A program made the translations under genes and the position numbers. Positions 1-12,460 of a DNA stretch of 42,500 bases are shown piece after piece. Origin of the DNA: Chrysomallon squamiferum. Lineage: Eukaryota > Mollusca > Gastropoda > Neomphalida > Peltospiridae. The stretch covers positions 22,743,915-22,786,414 of the forward strand of contig CM022679.1 in the NCBI GenBank assembly GCA_012295275.1. The letters run 5' to 3'. Positions within the stretch are counted from its first letter, which is position 1, and every line of letters begins with the position of its first letter. A model generated the notes under the pieces. It was not told the DNA's origin, searched no databases, and saw nothing but the letters and a program-made list of their open reading frames with translations.

Positions 1-843
<843 letters not shown>

Positions 844-867
844 CCGACTGTCTGAAGGAAGCGCACA
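844..867 (+). other. 5' UTR part of first visible PRDM8-like exon
   Basis: The sequence AAATTTCAG at 835-843 is a good splice acceptor, so transcript sequence probably begins at 844 and a 5' non-coding exon lies outside the window. The in-frame TGA at 853-855 rules out an N-terminal extension through this exon. Confidence 0.55.
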
Positions 868-1485
868 ATGGGTGTTATTACTGTGACGGACATTAATTAT
901 GGTCAGATCTTTGGTCCTTTTCCTTCTCATCTGGCCATGGCTGACCCAGTGAATTTGATCGCTTCACTGACCAATGACAAACGCCAGGAAGGGGTCATCC
1001 TGAAGGTAAAGACATTTGTTTATGCTCTGTTTCCAGATACGGATTATAAATCATGATATAACACATCTTACGTGGAAAACAGAATGTATGTAGAATTTTT
1101 GCTGGTAGAGGGTTATCTAATAAAATAAAATGTAATGCAGAATACTTTGGTGATACAGGTTTTAAATATTAAAGATATGAGTTCAAAAATAATCTTACGA
1201 AAAGCTTAAAAAAATCACTTTGTTTTATCGTTTGTATGATTATATGTAGTTCAAGTTTTGTGGTGAGAATTTGTCATAGAAATAATTCATGTACACTGTT
1301 ATTATTGTTATTATATTTGTTGTTGTTGATGTTGCAGTTATTATTGTCATCATCGCTATTTATTCATTCATTTTTGCTTTATTTTTTATTATTATTTTCA
1401 GAATTTTAAAGAATATTTGTTATCTCATTTATTTATTTTCTTGTTTATTTTTCTTTTTTTCATCATCATAAATATTGTTATTAAA

Positions 1486-1566
<81 letters not shown>

Positions 1567-2100
1567 ATTATTATTAAACTTTTTATTATTAATTTATTTT
1601 ATTTTATTTATCTTTCGGCAATTTTTTGTTTTATTTTTTTTGTCTTAAGTTTCTTTCTCTGACTGCGTTCAACATGCTACGTATTTTACTATCAGAAACC
1701 TTAATAACGTTATGTGCCATGATATGCTTATCATTCATTCATCCCTGTTGTTTTCTTTTCTTCCAGGTGGATCCGATAGAAAGAAAGGAAGGTATAAAAG
1801 CCGTGGAATGGCTGCCATACATTCACCCAGCTCGAAATGAGGAGGAACAAAACATGGAGGCCTATCTGAAGGAAGGTCACGTGTACTTCCGGTCTCTGAG
1901 AATCATACGCGCGGCCGAGGAACTACTTGTCTGGTTCAGTAAAGATTTCTGTCAACTACTCAACATACCAGAACTTCCCAGACACATCGACAAAGGTAAA
2001 CAGCAGTTATTTTATTTTTATTTTTATTTTTATTTTTTTTTTTTTTTTTTTTTTTAATTTTTAAGTTTTTAATTTTTTTTTTTTTTTTTTTTATTTATTA

Positions 2101-2151
<51 letters not shown>

Positions 2152-3943
2152 TACTACTACTATCATTATTATTATTATTTCTTAATGTTATTTTTTTATT
2201 TAATTTTATTTTATTTAGTTCATTTTTAGTTTTACTGTTCTTTACTTTCATTACTGTTTTTATTTTTACTTTTATTATTCTTTAATTTAATTTCATTTTG
2301 TTTTATTTATTTATTTTTTTTATTGTTTATTTTATTTTTAATATTATTTTAACTTTATTTTATTTTATGTCGAACCTATCATATGGATCACAACGAATAT
2401 TATTCGATTTACTGTCTATAGTAATCGACACAATGGTCGATATTTATCTGCCAATTTCATCTAATCGAATTAATCGTTATTCAAGTTATGATGATACTCT
2501 TTTAATTTTTACTTTCTTCAGTATTAAAATTATTTCATTTATTTATAAGGTAAAATTTATCTATTCTTCTTTAATATTTATTCTGAAATTTCATAATAAG
2601 CCACAAGACATTACTTTCAGCCTTTAGACTCTTTTAACCACATCATCCTTCTAAATTAGTTATTTGTGTTTTTACGTTCTTATTAACGCCATTCATCTCC
2701 CAGTTTACTGTTTACAATACCTCTGTATTACATTGCAGACGAAGACTACATATGTCAGAGATGCGGAGAAGTGTTCGAATTTCCATTCCCCATGCGAGCT
2801 CATCTCAAATTCAAATGTGCTTACAACACCTCCGTCTTCAACCCGTCGGTCGTCAGCCTGGCAAGGAAACGCCCTGGCAACCAGAAGGAGCCGCCGGCCG
2901 TCGTCGACAACAACAACCATTCCAACGACGACGACGCTCCCAAGATTTCCGAGAGTCACAAGGAACTGAGAGGAGAGGATGTCGTGTCCGCGTTCAAAAC
3001 GTTGTCCGACCAAAACGAGGAGAGGCATTTCCACGAGAGGGGCAGGAAGCGCCCGGCGAGCAGGGAGCAAGGGGCGGGGCAGTACAACGGAGACAGGGAA
3101 GGAGGCTCGGAGGGCCAGGACTTGACGAAAGACACGCCGACCAAACACATTCAGCTGCATCCGGGTCTCTGCGACCTCTCGCCGAGGTCAAGCGACGCGA
3201 GTGCTTTCAAGAAGGTGAGGAAGTCTCAGTCCCCGGTGAAGGAGAGTTTGAGCTCGAGGTCTCAGGTTCACGCCGCGTTGTCGGATCCAGTGATATCGGG
3301 TCTGAAACACTCGGCGGCGTCTCACAACGGCGTTTCCGAAGCCGTCGTGGTCGGCAGTGCGGCTGCGGTTCCGATGCACCACGAGGACGTTCTGCATCAG
3401 CACATGTTTAACCTGTACATGCCGAGGCTGGCGCTCTTACCGCCGCCGAACCTTTCACGGAACCTCACGAACACCTCTCTCTATTCGGCCGATCCCATGA
3501 CGACGCAAGGGCTGGGTGACGTCATGCAGGGGTCGATCGCCCGGATGCCCGGACCTCTCACCGAACGATTCATAAACACTAAGCTCAAACCGACGGAGCC
3601 TGAACCATTCTCGAAACAGATGATACTGTTCGACAGAATGAACATGAACATCCCGTTCATGAAACACCACAATCCCATGGTGGACTGCATAGTGAACACG
3701 GGAACTAATCCCACGCTGATGAATAATCCCAGGCACGCAATGAACTTGTCTCAGAACTGGTGCGCCAAATGTAACGCCTCGTTCCGGATGACCAGCGATC
3801 TCGTTTACCATATGAGATCTCACCACACGCGAGAGTTCGATCCAGCCAAAAAGAAGAGAGACGACAAATTGAAGTGTTCCGTTTGTAACGAGACTTTCCG
3901 AGAACGACACCATTTGACACGTCATATGACGTCACACCAATAA
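868..3943 (+). CDS. PRDM8: PRDM8-like PR/SET-domain zinc-finger transcription regulator, three coding exons
   Basis: Joining 868-1005, 1767-1995 and 2739-3943 gives 523 codons plus TAA. A PR/SET domain covers about residues 8-120, with an IFGP motif near residue 15, EEQN at 72-75, YFRSLR at 86-91 and ELLVW at 98-102. A C2HC finger follows (C128, C131, H144, C149, with FEFPFPMRAHLKFKC). Residues 150-460 are a poorly conserved linker rich in S, R, P and M. Two C-terminal fingers close the protein: C464, C467, H480, H484/485 (FRMTSDLVYHMRSHH) and C502, C505, H518, H522 (FRERHHLTRHMTSH), with a basic KKKRDDK stretch between. This order, and the near-identical last finger, match PRDM8 as I know it from vertebrates. 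PRDM8 is a nuclear chromatin repressor of neural development. The linker is shorter than in the human protein. The start is ATG 868 because an in-frame TGA lies at 853-855 in the same exon. PRDM13 was considered; its C-terminal fingers differ. Family assignment is firm; function in this species is inferred. Confidence 0.92.
1006..1766 (+). other. intron 1 of the PRDM8-like gene (phase 0)
   Basis: Donor AAG|GTAAAG and acceptor TTCTTTTCTTCCAG|GTG bound a 761-bp intron. It splits the PR domain after residue 46 (K) without shifting frame. It contains an (ATT)n run at about 1490-1575 and otherwise T-rich sequence. Confidence 0.85.
1490..1575. repeat. (ATT)n microsatellite in intron 1
   Basis: About 25 near-perfect ATT units, with slightly imperfect copies at the 3' edge. 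Confidence 0.97.
1996..2738 (+). other. intron 2 of the PRDM8-like gene (phase 1)
   Basis: Donor AAAG|GTAAAC and acceptor TACATTGCAG|AC bound a 743-bp intron separating the PR domain from the first zinc finger. The split codon G|AC gives Asp123. The interior is poly(T)/TTTTA-rich with an (ATT)n run at about 2100-2150. Confidence 0.85.
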
Positions 3944-4234
3944 CGTTAACTAAACCCAGTGCAGCGCCATCTAGTCAGATTTGTATTTCGGAGTTTGATA
4001 CAGTACGAAAACAGCATTATTTGAATCTGTTCATGTGATAAAAACATTATTAAACTGAGAAAGACAGTTAGAAAATTGTATGATTTGTATCATTACACAT
4101 TATCATTATATTTTGACACTACAGTATTACATTAGGTTTATTAACTTTAGATATTAGTCCTGTTGTGCAGAACGTAAATAGATAATAAATTAATCATGAT
4201 TAGAAACATGTATTATTATTACTACTAAAAATAC

Positions 4235-4288
<54 letters not shown>

Positions 4289-5115
4289 TACTACTACTAC
4301 TACTACTATTATTATTATTTGAAATTTTTAAAACGGTTTTCTTTTGGTCTCATATTTTACGTGGTTGAAAAACTATATGTTAGTAGTATACGAAATGAAT
4401 GAATAAAAAAAAAAACTCTTTTATGATATTGTTAACAAACCTAATTTATTAGTACATTAATATAAATTTCAGAAACAATTATACTAAAGAGATGAGCGTA
4501 ACAAATGAATATATATATATTTTACTTTAGTATAAATCTAGAATACTAATTAAATAATATTAATACTCCTAGTATAAATACTATTCTCATTATTACCTCT
4601 ACTGTTAATATTGCTACTATTACAGCTACTGCTGTTATTGTTAGTGATACTATTATTATTACTACTACTACTACTACTACTACTCTATTACTACTATTAC
4701 TTATTCTTCTCCTATCGTTAAAACTATTACTGTTACCAGTGCCACTACTACTACTACTACTACTACTGCTACAACTTTTACTTCTACTACGACTTCTACT
4801 ATTGCAATCCAAACTACTACCACCATTTTGTATAACCGTTACCGCTAAAACTAATATTTAAATCATCATAGACAACCAGAAACAAAAGATATATAATGTG
4901 TTTACTTGCTGATAGTTTAAATTTTATTTCATTAATCGATAGTTTATTTTAGATATAACTAATACCAGTTTGTATAATCTGGGTGGGAATGGGTGGGGTT
5001 GTCGTTTTCATCGTCTTGTCCACCCACATCTGTGTATGTACCCATACTGTGTCTCTAGTTAACCGGCAAAGTATACTGTCAAACCGTGTTTTCTGTTGAA
5101 ATAAAATGTTTATCT
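3944..5115 (+). other. probable 3' UTR of the PRDM8-like gene with alternative poly(A) signals
   Basis: After TAA the sequence becomes AT-rich. AATAAA occurs at 4184-4189, 4402-4407 and 5100-5105. The last is followed at about 5121-5136 by a GT-rich run, the usual arrangement of signal and downstream element. (ATT)n/(ACT)n repeats at about 4230-4318 and 4655-4690 lie inside this stretch. Which site is used cannot be told from sequence. Confidence 0.5.
4230..4318. repeat. (ATT)n(ACT)n compound microsatellite
   Basis: A long ATT run passes into ACT and back to ATT. It lies within the presumed 3' UTR of the PRDM8-like gene. Confidence 0.95.
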
Positions 5116-5136
5116 TTAATGTGTGTGTGTGTGTGT
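5100..5136 (+). terminator. candidate distal polyadenylation signal with GT-rich downstream element
   Basis: AATAAA at 5100-5105 is followed about 15 nt later by a (TG)n run. This matches the metazoan cleavage/polyadenylation layout better than the two upstream AATAAA copies, which lack an obvious GT-rich element. Confidence 0.45.
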
Positions 5137-5599
5137 CTTTCTCTTTTATTCGTGTAGTCTTAGAATGCATTAAAAAGTTTAAATTTCATAAATTATATTG
5201 GTTTGAGAGGACATTTCAATAGAATTTGAATACTAGCTGTTATTAGGCATTATGTTAGACTTATGTTACTTACCGAAATACTGTACCAACTTTTGATTCA
5301 TAAAAACACGTAAATCATTCCTCGCCTGTTTAGTAGATTTCAAACTTTCTTCTTATTATTTTTTAATTTCTTTTTCTTGTTTATTTCTTTTCTTTTCTTT
5401 ATTTTTACATTGTTTTTATATATTTAATAATTAATTTCATAACTGTTATTATTAATAGTGTCATAGTTATTACAACTATTACCACAACTACTACTACTAT
5501 TACTACTACTACAACTACTACTATATCTGCTACCAATACTATTGAATCTCACGCATTTTAACGACTGTTAATTTGAAACAAATTTTTTATATAAAATAT
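5116..5599. other. AT-rich spacer, no gene seen
   Basis: The DNA is T-rich with short (ACT)n/(ACA)n clusters at about 5470-5525. There is no splice-flanked open frame or repeat family I recognise. Confidence 0.6.
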
Positions 5600-5762
5600 T
5601 TGATGTTCAATAACAGCAATGAACACACGATGGCCTTTTATACACCAGTTACGGGTTACTGGCTAGATTGGAAAATATCCCAACGGATGAGCCGCGGTGA
5701 TTTGAACCTGCGACCTACAAAGCCTCAACCTTACTTACCATCTAACAGCTGAACTTGAAACC
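5600..5762 (-). mobile_element. tRNA-derived SINE, minus orientation
   Basis: Read on the minus strand, the element starts near 5762 with TTCAGCTGTTAGATGGTAAG, which resembles a tRNA A box. About 35 bases later comes GGTCGCAGGTTCAAATCACC, a good B box (consensus GGTTCRANNCC). The tail then reads CTGGTGTATAAAAGGCCATC. That tail resembles, from memory, the central domain of SINEs common in bivalves and gastropods (CTGGTGTATCAAAGGCC). Such elements are transcribed by RNA polymerase III and moved by LINE enzymes. Several mismatches to the B-box consensus suggest an old, inactive copy. An (ATT)n run abuts its 5' side. Confidence 0.7.
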
Positions 5763-5764
5763 CA

Positions 5765-5823
<59 letters not shown>
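5763..5823. repeat. (ATT)n microsatellite
   Basis: About 20 perfect ATT units directly beside the SINE head. Confidence 0.97.
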
Positions 5824-5824
<1 letters not shown>

Positions 5825-5859
5825 GTAGCTATTAAATGAAAAAAGCCAGCATAAGCTAT

Positions 5860-6500
5860 ACAATAACACACGTCTAGTACTTGTATGATGAAGTTACTGT
5901 ATTTCCAAGTCGACAGGCGGCAATGCAAATGGAGCGCACTGGGACAAATTCTGACAATTCTATGACATATAATGTTCAGTTCAGTTTTACTAAACTCTGC
6001 AGATGGTAAGTTAAAAACGAAAGAAAAAGTCTCCAGCGGCGGTAATTGTGGTCTCTTTTTTGTATCATCAATAATATTAACACTGTTTAGAGACCATAAC
6101 GTTAAATAGATACATTCTAAAACTCGAGCTGTGTCGCTATGAATTATTCATAGAATATATTAATGTGATCCGGCTAAGATGGGGATTCTCTTTGTTGCGG
6201 TCGAATTAGTCAGTCAGAGGAAGCCGTTTTTCGTTCCAGTGACCACACAAGTACGCCTCTCCTGGCACATAATTAGGTGTTCTTTGATAGTCTACCTACA
6301 AGTAGCTTTAGTGTTAGAGAGAAAAAAAAAATTGTGTATTAATCTTATAGCTAGCTATCTAACATAAGTCTGTTAGAAGCCTCTAGCGGGATCCGAATTC
6401 GTTAACGAATCGTTTTAAATCCGCTTGTTTATCCACAGTGATAGACAACCATAGCAGATATTCCTGCAGTTAGTGAATATGACTTGGTAGTTTTGTATTA
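5860..6500. promoter_or_regulatory. high-complexity island, possible regulatory element
   Basis: Non-repetitive, CG-containing sequence stands out between ATT and GA repeats. It includes a perfect octamer ATGCAAAT (POU-factor site) at 5923-5930. No long open frame with splice signals is visible. Conservation is inferred only from complexity and position beside a developmental regulator. Confidence 0.35.
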
Positions 6501-6603
6501 AAATTATTGTATTTGACTTCGTGGCTATTTCACTGTATGCGTGAGTGCATTGAGTGTTTGTGTATTATTTTTATTCTGTATCTTTTAATCATTAAAATAG
6601 ATT

Positions 6604-6606
<3 letters not shown>

Positions 6607-6682
<76 letters not shown>
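6607..6682. repeat. (GA)n microsatellite
   Basis: About 38 uninterrupted GA units. Confidence 0.98.
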
Positions 6683-6684
<2 letters not shown>

Positions 6685-6699
6685 TGCGTCTTTGTATTC

Positions 6700-7325
6700 A
6701 ATCTGCATTTCATTCTCAAATCTGTCTTCTTCCACATTCATTCTTTTTCATCCCAGCGACAAAGAAAAATAAAATCTGGTTACTGTTTCCTTTGCCGCTT
6801 GATTATAGTCATCCACCCCATTCCAAACAGCTCTCTTTATCCGGCAAACAACTTTTATAATCTCATTTGCGATCAAACCATATCGGCTGCTCGTTAGGAA
6901 AATACAGCACCAGTTGTCGCCCTTTGTAGTGGCGCCGTTTGATGGTTGATCTTGACAGTTTGTCCTTTGACGGCGCTGATTGTCGACAAACTCCGTGTTC
7001 CGCAATCGACAATAACAACTGTATCGCGTGCTCGTCATCTTAATTACCATTGGTAACCGGGACTCTGCTTTACGCTTACGGCAAAAAAAAAAAAGAAAAA
7101 GAAATATGAACAGATTACGTCGCAGGGAATTAGCTACGAACATAAGGGAGAAACTTAACACAGTGTCACGAGGGTCACTTTGATTAATTTGCGAAATTAC
7201 ATGACGTTAGCGCGACCATCTGGGTGTTTGATTAACACAAAACCCGGGGACTGTGCTTTTTGCAAAACGCACGAACGACGGCGCGTGCCGTTTTGACGTC
7301 GCGCGCGCTCTCCCCGTGCGCGCTG
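6700..7325. promoter_or_regulatory. high-complexity island ending in a CpG-rich patch
   Basis: About 600 bp of mixed-composition sequence (6750-7170) leads into a strongly CpG-rich patch at about 7200-7325, with repeated GCGCG and CGCGCGC and a CRE-like TGACGTC. An open frame on the minus strand across 6748-7161 has no recognisable domain and no splice context, so I treat it as incidental. The patch could be a CpG-rich promoter or an enhancer; no transcript start is identifiable. Confidence 0.4.
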
Positions 7326-7737
7326 TTTTTTTTTTTTTTTTTTTTAGAGCGTGTGTGTTCCATTTTACGCAAGTGCCCGACATCTCATTCTGTTTGAAAA
7401 AAAAATGTTTTTAACGGCTGTAATAAAACTAAGTTGACGTCTAAATTGAATGGGATTGTTTCACACTTCATAAAATTTAAACACAATAAAAACCTGAACA
7501 GTTCAACTGTAACGAATGAGGGTGGAGAAAAAAACAACGCCAAAAGAACAAGTTTTCAGAAATCTGTTACTGAAAAAAACAAATCTTGTTTTATTCAACT
7601 AATTGTTATTGTATCGAATTAAATATTTTTTTTTCTTTATAAAATTTAATTTATAACTAACAGCAAATAACCAACAACATGTTATGTATTAGATTTTTAG
7701 TTTATCATTAGATAAACTTTTTTCATGTTTATTCTTT

Positions 7738-7817
<80 letters not shown>

Positions 7818-8220
7818 TGTTCCTTCATTTGTTATTATGTATTTGGGTAATCAATATCTTGCAAAGCCCATCTAGTTTATGACGTTATAATTCATTAGAA
7901 TATATTAACATAAGGACACAAATGAACACACTCACACACACACACATACATACACACTAGCCTTCATTTTTAACACATACAAAAGAACAGTTATATAAAA
8001 TGACTTTTGCACTCATACTCAAACGCGTTCATTATAAGATAAAACACAATGATAAAACAGTGGCTAAAAAAAAACTCTCATGTATACACACATATTCACA
8101 TAACTTCTTAAAAATGAAATACTCAGATATTTTTTTTTTTAAAATGACTTTCCGGGGAGAACTGATGAAACTCGGCAATCATTTCCTTCTTATTAACCTC
8201 ATTTAATTTTTCGTTCGTTT
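7326..8220. other. AT-rich spacer with simple repeats, no gene seen
   Basis: Poly(T) at about 7327-7346, the (CT)n run and a short CA/CATA run at about 7930-7955 sit in AT-rich sequence. Small open frames (for example 7434-7622 and 8000-8206) are K/N-rich with no domain or splice context. Confidence 0.6.
7743..7814. repeat. (CT)n microsatellite
   Basis: About 36 perfect CT units. Confidence 0.98.
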
Positions 8221-8960
8221 TTAATTTCCTCCCCGTTTGTTCCCTGGACACTTAGCCATCTTCATCTGTAGTCATCATACCCACCTTCTGCGGTTAGCAG
8301 ATATTAAATATTAACATATTTACGTATTAACGTTCCCTCCCACGAGTCCGACAGCTACGTAGGATGCATGCTAACAAGACGACGTAGACGACGTAGTCTT
8401 CTATACATGCAAAACAACGGACAAGTGGGACGTTCATTAAAATCTCCACTTTCCGCACACCAAAACCTCATTGTACTGACCATCGCCAGTTTCGGACTGA
8501 CAGCTGGTCACTTTGTTATTGTAATAGAAATGTGACCGCAGATCCTAGCCTTTCATTTCAGCAGTCCCCCGGGTTGGCCACTCATCGCTCGGACTATGGA
8601 AATATTTGTTTTGAAAATTGAGCAAGAACTGGAGTTACCAGCAAATGATGATTGCTTCCGGGGTACCGCCTCGAGAACAGTGCATATGCAGTCATTAAGT
8701 TCTTGCGCCGAAGCACTTTGCCTAGCAGACGGCTTTCCGTACCTCCCACTTATGGCCCAGTAATGGTCAGGTAATTAAGATACAGACAGACGAAGAATAT
8801 GAAAGTTTATAGTGTATTTAGCACAAGTGCAAATTTCAGCGGGCTTAGTCCGAATCAATTCTCGCGTGTTCTGCTGGCATTCAGAGAGGACGGGCGGTTA
8901 ATGTGTTTAAAAAGTTCTGATAGCGTGAAACAGAAATAGAAGTTTGTGTGAGCGATGCAG
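8221..8960. promoter_or_regulatory. high-complexity island, possible regulatory element
   Basis: About 740 bp of balanced composition contains the palindrome TGCATATGCA (8681-8690), a tandem GACGACGTA pair near 8380-8397, several TAATTA/ATTAAC motifs and an inverted 9-bp pair GCAAGAACT (8622-8630) and AGTTCTTGC (8698-8706). Every frame is broken by stops, so coding is unlikely. Confidence 0.4.
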
Positions 8961-9064
8961 TGAAAGAAAGTGTTCATGTTATTTATTCTCGGTTTTACTA
9001 GTTTTTCTCTTGTGTGTTACTGATTTCTTTTTCTTCTTCTTGTTTATTTAGATTTGTTTGTGAG

Positions 9065-9066
<2 letters not shown>

Positions 9067-9124
<58 letters not shown>
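9067..9124. repeat. (CT)n microsatellite
   Basis: About 29 perfect CT units. Confidence 0.98.
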
Positions 9125-9128
<4 letters not shown>

Positions 9129-10031
9129 TTTTATTTTTTATTATTATTATTTTTATTTTGTTTTCCTTCATTTTCTTTCTTTCTTTCTTTCTTTCTTTCT
9201 TTATTTATTTATTTATTTATTTGTTCATGTATTTATATTTATTCTTATTTATTTTCTAATATTTTTTTTTTTTTTTATTTTTTATTTTTTTATTTCCTTT
9301 GCTCTGTCTTATCTTATATAATTAAATGCATTTTCTTTCTTTCTTACTCTCTGTAAATATAACAACAGACAGAAATGTATTGTATAAATGAAAACATACA
9401 TTAATAATTTTTAGATTATTTCTGTATTTTGGCAGTGACATAAGATTTTGAATAAAACATCTTCTTTTATTCGTTTTATTTTTATTTATTTTTAATTGTT
9501 TTTTATGGTATGGTATTTGATGATTTAAGTTTATTTTTTGGGTTTTTTTAAACCTTTTATCTTTTTATTGATTTAATCTTTTTTATTAGTTTTACTCGTG
9601 TCTTTATGTGTGTTTACAATAATAAAAATAATGAAAACATATTTCTGTTTATAATGTATTATTATCAAACATTTATTATAAGAATTATTAAATATATTGA
9701 AATGTTTCAATAACAAAGAAAATAACGTTGTAATTTATATTAATTTATCTACACGTTTTTAGCACGATTATTTATTTATTTATTTATTTATTTGTTGGTT
9801 TTTGGTTTGTTTATTTATTTGTTTGTTTGTTTGTTTGTTATTTTGTTTTATTATTTATTTAATCACTTGTTTATTTATTTTAATCCTTCTGGTTGTATTT
9901 CGTATTTTCATAAAGAACAAATGAAAGACTTTCTAAAATATGAGAAAAATCAAGACAAATAATAAAAATTAATGCTTGAAAGAAAAAGAAAATATAATGA
10001 AAAAATTTATTATTTAATACCTCTATTTCAC

Positions 10032-10097
<66 letters not shown>

Positions 10098-10752
10098 TAA
10101 ATAATAATAAGAAGAGAAAAAGAAAAATGAATGAAAGAAAGTAAAGAAAATCAAAAAGAAAAAAATATATTTGTCAGATTAATGGACAAATGGTAATAAT
10201 ATATTACCTACTGATCAGTTTCATATATTAAAAACAGTAATAAAGAGTTTTAACACGAAACAAAATAACAAAAATGTAGATTCATAGTATCAAACAGATG
10301 TGGAATATAATGATCATTTAACATTTTAAAAATAATGATTTTCATTAAAATTTAAAAAGCATAATTAATAATAATTTCAAACTTTCTTTGTCGTTACATA
10401 TGTACATGTTTATTGATTTTCTTTTTCTTTTTCTACGTACAAATTTAATTACACTTTAGATATTAAAAAATATAAAAAATAAAGACTACTGAGAAAAAAT
10501 AAAATAGTATTATTATTTTTTTATTAAATGTCTTATTATTTAATATAGTTTTGGTAGGGCAGTCACATTCTCATAAAATGTCTATGCAAGAATGAAAATC
10601 TATTCTTGAATGTCATAGTTCATAATCTTTTTTTTAATGTCAGAAGTTCATTTAGGGAATGTGCAGTTTAAAAAATAAATCTGAGAAAAAAATAAAAAAA
10701 AAAATAAAAAATATTAAATGAAGTAGAACAGCAACAACGTCAATAATAATTA

Positions 10753-10845
<93 letters not shown>

Positions 10846-11090
10846 TTCTATTACTACTATTATTATTACTTTTACTATGCTACGATTACTATTATAAATA
10901 TTACGACTACCACTATTATTATTATTATTATGATTATGATTTCAGACGTAAAATTAAATTACTATTCTGCTCTCGTTATTTCCGTATGTCTTCAACGTCT
11001 CTCTAACTCGCCCTTTTCCACGCCATCTCGTCACCTCTCTCCCTTTTTTTTTTTTTTTTTTTTTTTCTGTTTTTTTCTTTTCTAGTCATT
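9125..11090. other. low-complexity desert
   Basis: T-rich DNA with TTTC, TTTA and TTTG runs to about 9900 gives way to A-rich DNA. It includes (AAT)n at 10032-10095 and a back-to-back (AAT)n(ATT)n at 10754-10844. No gene, RNA gene or high-complexity island is visible. Confidence 0.75.
10754..10844. repeat. inverted (AAT)n(ATT)n microsatellite
   Basis: About 12 AAT units are followed at once by about 18 ATT units, so the two halves are mutually complementary and could fold into a cruciform or hairpin. Confidence 0.95.
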
Positions 11091-11850
11091 CAATATTCAA
11101 TAAACACAAAGTGACTTATTATATTTTAAGCCATGCACAAAGTCTGGATAATGCTTGCAACAGCAATAAAAGTCACGGTACGTCTTAGCGCCGTTGTCTG
11201 TAATAACATCATCGCTGTCGTTGCGACACATTACGTTCGACAGGCGACCGGTTAGGTTTTACGAGAGAGTCTTTTGTTTTAAAGCGATCGTTAACATACA
11301 ATAAGTCCGCGCTGTGGGGAATCCATCAAAACGCCGAACAAGGCGAAAAGACAACAGTATTGATCAGAAATGATAACCAACTCCCCAGAAACAAAATCCT
11401 GCCATTAGCAAACGGCCAACGGGGGTTATATTTATTCAATGATTTATCCCCAAATTACTTCCCGATAGATCTAATGCAGTCTGCTAAAATTGAATAACTT
11501 GCAGGGTGAATTCACCCCTGCGTCTTACGCGGATGATGGTCGGGCGAAATATTATGCAGTCGATCACTTCCCATCACTATTATTCGAGTTGATTCGCTAA
11601 GTGTCGCCATTATGAATGATAAGCTTAATACCGCCAGACATGAACCGCTGCTTTTAGTATCAAACGGCAGTTTTCGCAACACCGGTTCCCCGAAGACAGA
11701 CAGCGATTTGCAAACGTAAAGTAATTACCGCTTGCTATGGAAGCGTCTTCCCTCGCTTCTATGTTCTTTCGGCGTTAATGGCTGTTGGCTTTCGATGACC
11801 CTTTCACGAGATGTTGTGTTTGTTTTCGTCAAATTTTTCTAATATGTTCC
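11091..11850. promoter_or_regulatory. large high-complexity island, strong regulatory-element candidate
   Basis: About 750 bp of CG-containing unique sequence lies between poly(T) tracts and is one of the most contrasting islands in the window. It contains the perfect 14-bp palindrome GGGTGAATTCACCC at 11503-11516, several homeodomain-like TAAT cores, GATTGATC/TTGATC and GCCATTA. Stops occur in all frames. Conservation and function are inferred. Confidence 0.45.
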
Positions 11851-12424
11851 ACTAATAATGCAAATTGAGGTTATTGCCGCGTAAAGGAATCTGTATTTTT
11901 TTTTTTTATTATTTTTTTTTTTTTCTTTATTTTCTCTTTTTAATCGTCGAATTGATGGCGTGGAATTGTGTCTGAATTTACAATCGAGAATTATTTGAAG
12001 TTATGCCACCATCAAAATAATTTCCCGATACAGTGATTCTGACAGTTTATTATGTAATGGTTATTTAGATTAAGGCCTTCCAGTGCTTCGTTTGTCAAAT
12101 AGTCTCGTACATGCAAATAATGTTATTTAATATTTTAGATGTTTTGGCTTTATGAAGATAATAGCGTTTTAGGGTCAGTGATAAGTAAGTATATGTAATC
12201 TTTAATCATGGAAAAGTTTGTCTCTCTAGGGCTGTTGATGTTGTTTTTCAAGAAATTATGAAACGATGCCGAAAATTGCATTTATTTAATTAATATTTGT
12301 TGTCTGTTTAAATAAAGGGATTTGATATGATTCTCTCATTATCATCAACGAAAATATAAAAATAGCTATTTAACAGCAACAACAACAACAATAATAAAAT
12401 ACTGATGATGATGATGATGATATT

Positions 12425-12460
<36 letters not shown>

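Noticed and set aside
2664-3935. Several overlapping open frames on both strands across PRDM8 exon 3
   Set aside because: They are shadows of the GC-richer coding exon; only the frame carrying three zinc fingers and fitting both splice phases is real.
6866-6895. ATCAAACCATAT as a possible third copy of duplicated element A/B
   Set aside because: Only this short block resembles the pair; other anchors are absent at the expected spacing.
6748-7161. 137-codon minus-strand open frame
   Set aside because: It has no domain, its C-terminal part overlaps ordinary island sequence, and it has no promoter or splice context.
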